Assembly (NCBI GenBank): GCA_036382695.1
Contig: DASVHF010000056.1
Coordinates: 1-5,983 of the forward strand
Source: DASVHF01 sp036382695
Lineage (GTDB): Bacteria; Patescibacteriota; Microgenomatia; Woykebacterales; RBG-16-39-9b
Reading direction: 5' to 3'
DNA: 5,983 bases
Numbering within the stretch: position 1 is the stretch's first letter; every line of letters begins with the position of its first letter. The notes below the pieces were generated by a model. It was not told the DNA's origin and did not search any database. It saw nothing but the letters and a program-made list of their open reading frames with translations. Both the position numbers and the translations under genes were made by a program. Below are positions 1-5,327 of the stretch, one piece after another.

Positions 1-23
1 CCCTTAGTTTGTTTCTTTCCCAT
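1..23 (-). CDS. Possible start of a minus-strand gene (first 7 codons only)
   Basis: An ATG at 23-21 opens a frame reading MGKKQTK and then leaves the window. An in-frame TAG lies two codons upstream, so this ATG would be the true first codon. On the minus strand a TATTAT hexamer (34-39) lies ten bases before the ATG, with TTGGCT (58-63) 18 bases further up, giving a nearly leaderless arrangement like those of other genes here. A lysine-rich N-terminus is common in small basic proteins, but seven residues cannot identify a family. It may be a chance frame. Confidence 0.3.
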
Positions 24-26
24 GTA

Positions 27-56
27 CTATTAAATAATATTCTATTAAATATTCTA
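27..56. repeat. Two-copy 15-base tandem repeat
   Basis: CTATTAAATA occurs at 27-36 and again at 42-51, giving two A+T-rich units of 15 bases. The repeat covers the presumed promoter of the gene that starts at 23 on the minus strand, so it may simply be duplicated -10-like sequence. No function is assigned. Confidence 0.5.
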
Positions 57-129
57 CAGCCAATGAGCTAGTATGTTAAGGCGGTAAAATCTAAAATACA
101 AAATACGGACAAAATAAAGTACTGACAAG

Positions 130-150
130 TGACAAGGAGCCTCCTTGTCA
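130..150 (-). terminator. Hairpin on the rarA stop codon, possible terminator
   Basis: TGACAAGGAG (130-139) and CTCCTTGTCA (141-150) are perfect inverted arms, giving an 8-bp stem with an AGCCT-type loop. Read on the minus strand, the TGA stop of rarA forms the first bases of the stem. No continuous T-tract follows immediately, only TACTTTATTTT some 13 bases later, so this is a weak intrinsic terminator or a 3' stability structure. The seven bases TGACAAG are also repeated in tandem at 123-129, so the outer arm could pair in two registers. Confidence 0.4.
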
Positions 151-1437
151 TATCTTACCTCTTATTTTTTCGAGGTGTTCTTTGATGTAGCGTTCGTAGC
201 CTACTTCTTTCGGTTCGTAGTAGCGGCGGCCGGCAAGTTTATCAGGTAGAAATTGTTGTTTCGCATATCCACCGGGGAATTCGTGGGCGTATTTATAACC
301 CTTTCCGTAACCGGCAGTTTTCATTAAATCCGTTACTGGATTTCGCAAGTGTAAAGGAACTGGCTCATTCAGGGTTCGCTTAACGTCAAATTTTGCCCGT
401 TTCAAAGCTATGTAAGAAGCATTGGATTTCGGAGTTGAGGCAAGATAAGTTGCAGCGTGGGCTAGGTTAAGTGCGGCTTCGGGTAGTCCGACAAAACCAA
501 CTGCTTGCGCTGCGGCGACTGCTACTTGCAGCGCTTTGGGGTCGGCGTTGCCGACATCCTCGCTAGCCAGGATAATCATTCTCCTCGCAATAAATTCTGG
601 ATCCTCGCCTGCCTCTAGCATTCGTGCAAGCCAATAGATTGCAGCGTCTGGATCCGAGCCTCTTAGAGATTTAATAAACGCGCTGATCGTGTTATAATGC
701 TCCTCGCCAGTTTTGTCATAAAGTAGTTTTTTTGATCCAAGTGCCTGGGTGATTTTTTCCTCAGTAATCAATCTTTTTCCTACCTTTGGTTTGGTTAGAT
801 TAGTTGCAATTTCCAGCGCATTAAGCACTACTCTTGCGTCGCCGTTTGAAGCTTCCAGCAGTAGGTCAAAGGCTTCCTTCGTCAGCTTACTATTATATTG
901 CCCCAACCCCCTTTTCTTGTCTTTTAGCGCTAGGTCGATGATGTTTTTGATGTTTTCTTTATCTAACCTATCTAACGTAAGGACTTTACTTCGTGAAAGG
1001 AGCGGTCCGATGACTTCAAAAGAAGGATTTTCGGTAGTTGCGCCAATTAAAATTATTGTTCCGTCTTCGACATGTGGTAAGAGATATGCTTGTTGAGCTT
1101 TGTTCCAACGGTGGATCTCGTCGATACAGAGTATAGTTTGTTGGCCAGATACCGCCAATCCTTCTTTTGCCTCTTTGACAACTCTTTTTATTTCATTTAC
1201 CCCTACTTCCACTGCTGAGTAGAAGACAAAAACACTTTTGGTTTCGCTCGCGATTATTTTTGCCAGCGTAGTTTTCCCGCTCCCTGGTGGTCCCCAGAAT
1301 ATTAAGCTAGGGATCTGGTCTTGTTTTAGTAAAGTAGAGATGATCTTGCCCTTTCCGACTATATGGTTTTGACCGACGAAATCTTCTAGCTTTTGTGGCC
1401 TCATTTTATCTGCCAATGGCTGGTAAGTCTGCTTCAT
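148..1437 (-). CDS. rarA: Replication-associated recombination protein A, AAA+ ATPase (RarA/MgsA)
   Basis: This 429-residue protein is a RarA/MgsA/WRNIP1-type clamp-loader-like AAA+ ATPase, a family that acts as a tetramer at stalled replication forks and interacts with SSB. Visible motifs are Walker A GPPGSGKT (49-56), Walker B ILCIDEIH (102-109, D106/E107), sensor 1 GATTENPSF (132-140), an arginine-finger candidate at SRS (R149), and sensor 2 in GDARVVLNALE (199-209). The C-terminal MgsA domain begins near YDKTGEEHYN (240-249) and carries AIYWLARMLEAGEDP and ASEDVGNADP. Length and motif order are normal for the family, so it should be functional. The ATG lies 8 bases after a -10 box with no Shine-Dalgarno site, so translation is probably leaderless. 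The HRW after the Walker B acid pair replaces the more usual NRF-like sequence. Confidence 0.97.
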   Translation of the reverse strand: MKQTYQPLADKMRPQKLEDFVGQNHIVGKGKIISTLLKQDQIPSLIFWGPPGSGKTTLAKIIASETKSVFVFYSAVEVGVNEIKRVVKEAKEGLAVSGQQTILCIDEIHRWNKAQQAYLLPHVEDGTIILIGATTENPSFEVIGPLLSRSKVLTLDRLDKENIKNIIDLALKDKKRGLGQYNSKLTKEAFDLLLEASNGDARVVLNALEIATNLTKPKVGKRLITEEKITQALGSKKLLYDKTGEEHYNTISAFIKSLRGSDPDAAIYWLARMLEAGEDPEFIARRMIILASEDVGNADPKALQVAVAAAQAVGFVGLPEAALNLAHAATYLASTPKSNASYIALKRAKFDVKRTLNEPVPLHLRNPVTDLMKTAGYGKGYKYAHEFPGGYAKQQFLPDKLAGRRYYEPKEVGYERYIKEHLEKIRGKI

Positions 1438-1445
1438 ACCAGCTC

Positions 1446-1474
1446 ATCTTACCGATAAACACAAATTTGGTCAA
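1446..1474 (-). promoter_or_regulatory. rarA promoter, near-leaderless
   Basis: On the minus strand TTGACC (1469-1474) and TAAGAT (1446-1451) are separated by 17 bases. Only 8 bases lie between the -10 box and the rarA ATG, so initiation would fall at or one base before the ATG. There is no room for a Shine-Dalgarno site. Confidence 0.6.
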
Positions 1475-1547
1475 CAGGCTGGCAAATTGTTGATAAAAAC
1501 AGTGTGGATTTACAGAGTTTGTAGTAAAAAGCGTGATTATTTATAAG

Positions 1548-2141
1548 TTATTGCAGCTCGGTATATATGGTTTCTAACAGATTAGAGTTTTCGTCGAATA
1601 TAAAGCTTGTGATCGAAGCCATTGATACGTTGTAATTTTTTATAAGTTGCAAGGGTTTTTTCTCTAGAGTTAGTTGCAGGGCTAAAATTGGGAATTCGTG
1701 GGAGACACAGATTACTTGCCTGCCTGGGTGTTTTTTGCATAAAGATAAGGTAAACTTTTTCATTCGGGCAGCAAGTGAGGTTAAATTTTCTGGCACCTGA
1801 TCTGTGTTTGGATCGCTTAGAAAAGCCTCATAATAATTGTTTGTGAAAAGCTCTTCGTATTTGTAGGCTTGCCAGTGAATAGAATCGACTTCTGTCAGCT
1901 CGAAGGCATGACTTATTTTTGCTTTTGGAAGATATTTGGTGATTATATTAGCCGTTTCGTAAGCGCGTTCAAGGGGCGAGGTATAAATGTAGCCTATCGC
2001 CTTCTTTTCAAAAAAGCTCCCAGTTTTTTCTGCCTTTGCCTTACCCTCTTTGCTTAAATGGTAACCTGGTATCCTGCCTGGCATAATTCCTTCTGGATTT
2101 ACGTTCGTAGAGTGGCGGACATAATGGATGATTGTATTCAT
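1548..2141 (-). CDS. Histidine phosphatase family protein (phosphoglycerate mutase-like)
   Basis: This 197-residue protein belongs to the histidine phosphatase (phosphoglycerate mutase-like, SixA/CobC-like) superfamily, in which an N-terminal His is transiently phosphorylated. The core appears in order: HYVRHST (R9, H10), the SPLERAYETA block with R59 (55-64), an acidic stretch ELTEVDSIHW (81-90) where the catalytic acid is expected, and VSHEF with the second His (H148). RHG is replaced by RHS and the usual SHGG by SHEF, so substrate specificity may differ; the substrate cannot be read from sequence. The ATG at 2141 is preferred over an in-frame TTG at 2171 because the protein then begins directly at the first beta strand and because it overlaps the upstream stop as ATGA. 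A downstream terminator was not seen. Confidence 0.88.
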   Translation of the reverse strand: MNTIIHYVRHSTNVNPEGIMPGRIPGYHLSKEGKAKAEKTGSFFEKKAIGYIYTSPLERAYETANIITKYLPKAKISHAFELTEVDSIHWQAYKYEELFTNNYYEAFLSDPNTDQVPENLTSLAARMKKFTLSLCKKHPGRQVICVSHEFPILALQLTLEKKPLQLIKNYNVSMASITSFIFDENSNLLETIYTELQ

Positions 2142-2302
2142 CGGATTTTCCAAAAGTGGGAGATTCCCCAAAGAAGCAGTAAGAGACCAAAGATGATGGA
2201 AAAGTTAATTTTCAGTAAGCCCAGACCATTAAGAATAAGGGCAATGCCAAAGATAATTAAAAGAATTGGTAGTAGCCTTGGACCATCGTGATGAAAAATC
2301 AT
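2138..2302 (-). CDS. 54-residue two-helix membrane protein, coupled to the histidine phosphatase
   Basis: The protein begins MIFHHDGPRLLPILLIIFG and ends ISHFWKIR. Two hydrophobic helices (about 10-30 and 33-48) flank a short NGLGLLKIN turn, with Arg/Lys at the end. The rhythm (LLPILLIIFGIALIL, then GLGLL, then a second helix ending in WGI) resembles the LiaI/LiaF-type small transmembrane module (DUF5668-like); this is pattern recognition, not a search. Support for the start is good: an in-frame TAA immediately precedes the ATG, and AAAGGGG (2311-2317) lies 8 bases upstream. Its TGA overlaps the ATG of the phosphatase gene as ATGA, the signature of translational coupling. A TAGAAT hexamer at 2318-2323 could be its -10 box. 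Confidence 0.72.
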   Translation of the reverse strand: MIFHHDGPRLLPILLIIFGIALILNGLGLLKINFSIIFGLLLLLWGISHFWKIR

Positions 2303-2310
2303 TTACCCCA

Positions 2311-2317
2311 CCCCTTT
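2311..2317 (-). promoter_or_regulatory. Shine-Dalgarno site of the 54-residue membrane protein
   Basis: The minus strand reads AAAGGGG eight bases before the ATG at 2302, followed by a second G run. It is one of only two clear Shine-Dalgarno sites in the window and supports a gene easily missed because of its size. Confidence 0.55.
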
Positions 2318-2364
2318 ATTCTAACTTTAAACCAAAACGCATTTGTCTGCAAGAAACAAAGTAG

Positions 2365-3231
2365 TTAAATTATCTGCCTGCTGTGTTGGTAGCTTTCTTC
2401 TATTATAGGTTCAATTTTTTCTGGTGTGAAATCATACGGAGCAAGCTGCAGACCAGCTCTCGGCTCGATGTGAACTATCTTTATGTTTGGGTAGAGACTT
2501 TTTATTAGCTCAATTTCGTAGCGAGTCGTCTGGTATTGAGCAATGTCTCTGGCATCCAAAATAGCTTCAACAAAATTTTTCGGCGGTCTCTTGATCTCGC
2601 CAGCATATCCAGCATTAACGGCGTAAATCACCCCGCAGCCTTCTTTTGCCAGTTCAAACAGGGGTAGATTATCAGTTACCCCTCCATCGATATAAAGATT
2701 CTCGCCGATTTTTACCGGTGGGAATATTCCCGGAGTGGCGCTTGAGGCCATAAGAGCTGGGATGATTGGCCCTTTGTCGAACCAAACTTCTTGGCCGGTT
2801 TCGACGTTTGTTGCCCCGAGGGCTAGTGTTGCTTTTAGAGCCGCAAAATCTTTAAAAGGTAGCCTTTTGTCTAGGAAGTCCTTGAGTTTAGAAGAGTCAC
2901 CCAAACTTTTTATATTCAATCCCCTAATTGCAAATTTTCGCAAAACTTGCCAAGTCGAAAGTCCAATAAAGGCTTTGCTTAAAAATGAAAAAAGAATCCT
3001 AAGATCAGTAAAAGAATTAAAGGTATGGGGATCCCAGGCATGGAAAGCGGCGACGAAAGCTCCGGCCGAGACACCTGCTATGTGGGTTGGAATAATCTTT
3101 TTTTCTAGAAAGGTACGCAGCACACCTATATGAACAACTCCCCGATTGCCCCCACCGGAATATGAGATACCTATGGTTTCTTGCCTGCAAATATGTGGAT
3201 TTATCTTGCGTATTATCACCTTATAGTCCAA
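2365..3231 (-). CDS. Patatin-like phospholipase family protein
   Basis: This 288-residue patatin-family serine hydrolase would cleave acyl ester bonds of phospholipids or other lipids by a Ser-Asp dyad. The oxyanion motif GGGNRG spans 26-31, the nucleophile elbow GVSAG spans 53-57 (S55), and the catalytic Asp is in IDGG (181-184, D182). The ATPGIFPPV block and DNLPL after DGG are typical. No signal peptide or transmembrane segment is visible, so it probably acts in the cytoplasm or at the inner membrane face, as in bacterial RssA-like proteins. The start is uncertain: TTG at 3231 has AAAGG directly abutting it, while GTG at 3219 (codon 5) has AAAGG 12 bases upstream. Both give a complete domain. 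The gene lies divergent to the small plus-strand gene at 3280. Confidence 0.93.
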   Translation of the reverse strand: MDYKVIIRKINPHICRQETIGISYSGGGNRGVVHIGVLRTFLEKKIIPTHIAGVSAGAFVAAFHAWDPHTFNSFTDLRILFSFLSKAFIGLSTWQVLRKFAIRGLNIKSLGDSSKLKDFLDKRLPFKDFAALKATLALGATNVETGQEVWFDKGPIIPALMASSATPGIFPPVKIGENLYIDGGVTDNLPLFELAKEGCGVIYAVNAGYAGEIKRPPKNFVEAILDARDIAQYQTTRYEIELIKSLYPNIKIVHIEPRAGLQLAPYDFTPEKIEPIIEESYQHSRQII

Positions 3232-3244
3232 CCTTTCACTAGGT

Positions 3245-3274
3245 TTGACAAACGGTTATTATATAACTTATAAT
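3245..3274 (+). promoter_or_regulatory. Perfect-consensus promoter on the plus strand
   Basis: TTGACA (3245-3250) and TATAAT (3269-3274) both match the sigma-70 consensus exactly, with an 18-base spacer. Five bases after the -10 box is an ATG, so initiation should fall on or next to that ATG and give a leaderless message. It is the strongest promoter in the window and points away from all the large genes. Confidence 0.75.
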
Positions 3275-3286
3275 AATATATGACTG
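3258..3286 (-). promoter_or_regulatory. Possible patatin-gene promoter overlapping the plus-strand promoter
   Basis: The minus strand has a perfect TATAAT at 3258-3263, lying inside the spacer of the plus-strand promoter. The matching -35 region at 3281-3286 reads CAGTCA and is poor. Initiation would leave a leader of roughly 20 bases before the TTG start at 3231. The two promoters would compete for polymerase. Confidence 0.4.
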
Positions 3287-3363
3287 CCCGCTATCGAATA
3301 ATTTTTTACGCTGTCTTGGCGGCTTACCTTCTCCTTCTGCTCATACCTAAACATTCGATTTAA
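3280..3363 (+). CDS. 27-residue single-span hydrophobic peptide, leaderless
   Basis: The frame opens MTARYRIIFYAVL, continues AAYLLLLL and ends IPKHSI before TAA. Two arginines precede an uninterrupted hydrophobic stretch of about 16 residues (7-22), and a Lys-His tail follows: a typical single-pass membrane microprotein. No Shine-Dalgarno site exists, but a consensus promoter ends five bases before the ATG, so translation of a leaderless transcript is likely. Size and shape resemble many small membrane peptides, including regulatory subunits and type I toxins, but nothing specific is recognised. It could be a chance frame, although its coincidence with the best promoter in the window argues otherwise. 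Confidence 0.5.
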   Translation: MTARYRIIFYAVLAAYLLLLLIPKHSI

Positions 3364-3447
3364 AGGTTCTAATTAAAGTTTCGTCTATACAACTTAAATT
3401 TTCAACTAGTCTTTCGCTCTCTTATAAAAATCTTACCACAAACGAAT

Positions 3448-3494
3448 AGTCGCCTGTCCCCACGGAGACGTTGTCCCCTCAGGTTCAGGCGACT
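3448..3494. repeat. 9-bp inverted repeat at the end of the hydrolase gene
   Basis: AGTCGCCTG (3448-3456) and CAGGCGACT (3486-3494) are perfect inverted arms around a 29-base loop. The right arm covers the last codons and stop of the hydrolase. The loop can form a smaller hairpin on the minus strand (GGGGAC-AAC-GTCTCC with one G-T pair). No T-tract follows directly; a TTTTT run comes about 15-20 bases later on the minus strand. It may be a termination or RNA-stability structure, and it marks the edge of the G+C-rich segment. Confidence 0.5.
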
Positions 3495-4172
3495 GCTCTC
3501 TCCTCTACTCCGCAGCGAGCCAGCTCCTCGGCGATTATTCTGAAGGATTCGTGGTGGAAGGCAAGGCTTGCATGAGTGCCTCCATGAACCTCGCGGTCTA
3601 GCTGTGGATCAGAGGGATCATCATAAATGCAGCTTCTCCAATCCACCACACTGTCGCCTCTTGTGAAAAGGGCAAGCTTGGTTACCGAGTGCGGAATGTG
3701 CCCATTTCGGAGCCGTTGAGCTGTAGGGCATCCACAGCGGGGGGTGTAACAGTTTTTTGGCAAACCATCCCTACCGTGGCGAAGAAAGATCACGAATCTT
3801 ACTGCACTTGCGGCTACTCCCACCCACGGGTTGACAGATATAGCCCTAAATGGAGTACCAAGGGTGATGATTCGCACAACCATTTCTGGATGAGCAATCG
3901 CCACGCTGCGGGCCAAAAGACCCCCGAGGCTTTGACCGATTAGGCTGACCCTTCGTCCGGTTTCTTGGTAAGCACGTTCGACTGTGCTAAGTACGCGGCG
4001 GTCTAATATGTCAAGGCATTCAGCGTTGAGACAAACACCAGACATGTAAGGGTGGTAGCCAATTAAAGCCGTCCCGAAGTCCAGGAACAGGAAATACAAG
4101 CCGCGGCTTAATCTGAATCTCGTCCGATGCTTCCATAGTGACTGTTATCTTGATCACCCCCTTTCCGTGCAC
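3485..4172 (-). pseudogene. Alpha/beta hydrolase (lipase/esterase type), frameshifted
   Basis: The long frame (4099-3485) holds the body of an alpha/beta hydrolase: GYHPYMSGV, nucleophile elbow GQSLGG (Ser codon about 3931-3929), ITLGTPF, a Cys-rich stretch CYTPRCGC, FTRGDSVVDW with the likely catalytic Asp, and GGTHASLAF with the catalytic His. Its only upstream start is a TTG with no Shine-Dalgarno site. The missing front end lies in another frame from GTG 4172, which has AGGAG nine bases upstream, and includes ATG 4136 and RLVFPVPGLRDGF, the expected first strand and oxyanion loop; that frame stops at 4020. Passing from one frame to the other needs +1 (or -2). Relatives I recall have about 20 residues from PG to GY where only about 25 bases remain, so an out-of-frame deletion near 35 bases is the simplest reading. 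A sequencing error is possible. Base composition is richer in G+C than neighbours, suggesting transfer. Confidence 0.72.
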
Positions 4173-4181
4173 ACGATATCT

Positions 4182-4186
4182 CTCCT
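4182..4186 (-). promoter_or_regulatory. Shine-Dalgarno site setting the original hydrolase start
   Basis: AGGAG on the minus strand lies nine bases before GTG 4172, which is in frame with the PVPGL segment. It decides for this start over the internal ATG at 4136. A second purine-rich stretch, AAAGGGGGTGAT (4152-4163), overlaps another in-frame GTG at 4157. Confidence 0.5.
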
Positions 4187-4218
4187 GTCGTGTCTATTTT
4201 GCTGTAAAGTCCAGTCTA

Positions 4219-4248
4219 ATTATCTATCCTATAAGTGAGGATGGTCAA
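4219..4248 (-). promoter_or_regulatory. Promoter of the alpha/beta hydrolase gene
   Basis: On the minus strand TTGACC (4243-4248) and GATAAT (4219-4224) are spaced by 18 bases, each one mismatch from consensus. The -35 box begins 12 bases after the stop of the preceding membrane-protein gene. It leaves a leader of about 40 bases with a Shine-Dalgarno site, unlike the leaderless promoters of neighbouring genes. Confidence 0.55.
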
Positions 4249-4260
4249 GCATGAGGTCGT

Positions 4261-4842
4261 TTAAGAGTATCTGACTTGAACCTGACATGAGGCCTCGATG
4301 CTCATTTCAGGAGTGAAATAGAAGATTACCTTACCTTTATAGGCCACGATTGTGTGCGAGCTAGCTTCGGCTTGGCTTTTACTAGCAGCTTGCATAGCGA
4401 AAAGGATATCTGTTTTCTCATCTGCTCCTAACTCAAGACTTGGCTGGAACTGATATCCCTCAAACTGTCCTTGCCCACTATCTATCCTTGAAGAAATCGG
4501 TTTGGTTGAGAGTAACTTTGTAAATTTCTTCCCTTTCGCTCCGAGTAGATTCACGTCTATGCCAATTCCTTCTAAATCTACCTTTTGGTTGTTTTGGTTA
4601 GCAATTGTAAACTTTAAATTGAACTTGCTACCCGCATTAACGGTTTCGTGGCAGGCGGATTTGACTTTAATATTGTGAATAAGGGTCGCTCCAAGTTGTC
4701 TCTCTTGGTATGTTCGATATTGATCGTATGCAAATAGTGAAGAAGCGATTATTATAAATACGAGAATAATTATCACCACAGGCCTGAGGGAAAACCAAAT
4801 AAAATTTGCGGCGCTAAGTATTGCCTTAAACAAGCTACTCAT
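4261..4842 (-). CDS. Single-span membrane-anchored protein with an outer domain, unknown function
   Basis: This 193-residue protein is not recognised. Residues 1-20 are mildly amphipathic, residues 21-39 (PVVIIILVFIIIASSLFAY) form one strong transmembrane helix, and the Arg/Lys-containing part after it (YQERQLGATLIHNIKV) leads into a roughly 140-residue domain. That domain is rich in alternating hydrophobic residues, such as KFNLKFTIAN and GKVIFYFTPE, typical of a beta-sandwich. Only two cysteines are visible in it, C64 near its start and C186 near its end, and they could form a disulfide outside the membrane. The ATG has no Shine-Dalgarno site but starts only nine bases after the stop of the four-helix protein gene, so the two are likely one operon. 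The last residues (QVQVRYS) end the final strand. Confidence 0.8.
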   Translation of the reverse strand: MSSLFKAILSAANFIWFSLRPVVIIILVFIIIASSLFAYDQYRTYQERQLGATLIHNIKVKSACHETVNAGSKFNLKFTIANQNNQKVDLEGIGIDVNLLGAKGKKFTKLLSTKPISSRIDSGQGQFEGYQFQPSLELGADEKTDILFAMQAASKSQAEASSHTIVAYKGKVIFYFTPEMSIEASCQVQVRYS

Positions 4843-4851
4843 CGAATAAGT

Positions 4852-5232
4852 CTAGGAGAGCTTATAATAATAATGTAATGCCAGGCTCGTTGCTGTACCG
4901 ACAATAGGTACTACCGTGAACCAGAAGAGAATATTAGCCAGACCTTGGAAGATAAACGCGGCTATAGCAACCAATGTTGGCAGAACAACGAGCAGAATGA
5001 TGGATTGAGCCAAAAGTCGAAGCCACGGGGTTTTCTTTTTGCTAACTCCAACGAACCATACTTGGTAAATCGCAAATCTTGTGGCAAAGAAGACTAGTAT
5101 AAAGGCCAGAGGGTTTGGTCGGAACTGATCGCCAATGGTTATTGAAATAGCTAGAGAGAACATTAAGATCAATGTATCAAGCACAGAAAAAAGGATTGAG
5201 TACCTAACAAATAAAGTTTTTAGAGAAGTCAT
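4852..5232 (-). CDS. Four-helix integral membrane protein, unknown function
   Basis: This 126-residue protein is nearly all membrane. Probable helices lie at about 12-33, 42-62, 72-95 and 99-120, with a basic loop SKKKTPWLR (64-72) that would face the cytoplasm. It carries no family motif I recognise and no catalytic signature; it resembles the many small multi-span proteins of unknown function. The ATG at 5232 is preceded by A+T-rich sequence with no Shine-Dalgarno site and a -10-like box seven bases upstream, so it is probably the leaderless first gene of an operon with the anchored protein that follows nine bases after its TAG. Confidence 0.75.
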   Translation of the reverse strand: MTSLKTLFVRYSILFSVLDTLILMFSLAISITIGDQFRPNPLAFILVFFATRFAIYQVWFVGVSKKKTPWLRLLAQSIILLVVLPTLVAIAAFIFQGLANILFWFTVVPIVGTATSLALHYYYKLS

Positions 5233-5239
5233 TAATTAA

Positions 5240-5269
5240 ACTATATTACAGCGCGTGGTAGACGTGCAA
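5240..5269 (-). promoter_or_regulatory. Possible promoter of the membrane-protein operon
   Basis: On the minus strand TATAGT (5240-5245) ends seven bases before the ATG at 5232, and TTGCAC (5264-5269) lies 18 bases upstream of it. The -10 is one base from consensus and the -35 keeps only the TTG. The message would start at or within a base or so of the ATG. Confidence 0.42.
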
Positions 5270-5327
5270 TAGAAAGGGCAAAGTACGCCTTGTTCTTAAA
5301 CTAGGGCGTCAGGCTTTTGTTGGGGTG

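Noticed and set aside
749..1096. Plus-strand open frame inside rarA
   Set aside because: It is fully antisense to an intact, conserved gene, and its Ser/Leu-rich product shows no family features.
1869..2291. Two consecutive plus-strand open frames opposite the phosphatase and the 54-residue protein
   Set aside because: Both are antisense to better supported genes with motifs or a Shine-Dalgarno site, and have no promoter or ribosome site of their own.
2735..3133. Plus-strand open frame inside the patatin gene
   Set aside because: It is antisense to conserved catalytic motifs, with no start signals and no recognisable domain.
3689..3943. Plus-strand open frame inside the hydrolase
   Set aside because: It mirrors the nucleophile-elbow region of the hydrolase on the other strand; no independent support.
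4020..4136. Short minus-strand frame beginning MEASDEIQIKPRLVF as a gene of its own
   Set aside because: Its PVPGL segment is the missing front end of the hydrolase and the frame then runs into a stop, so it was treated as part of the broken gene.
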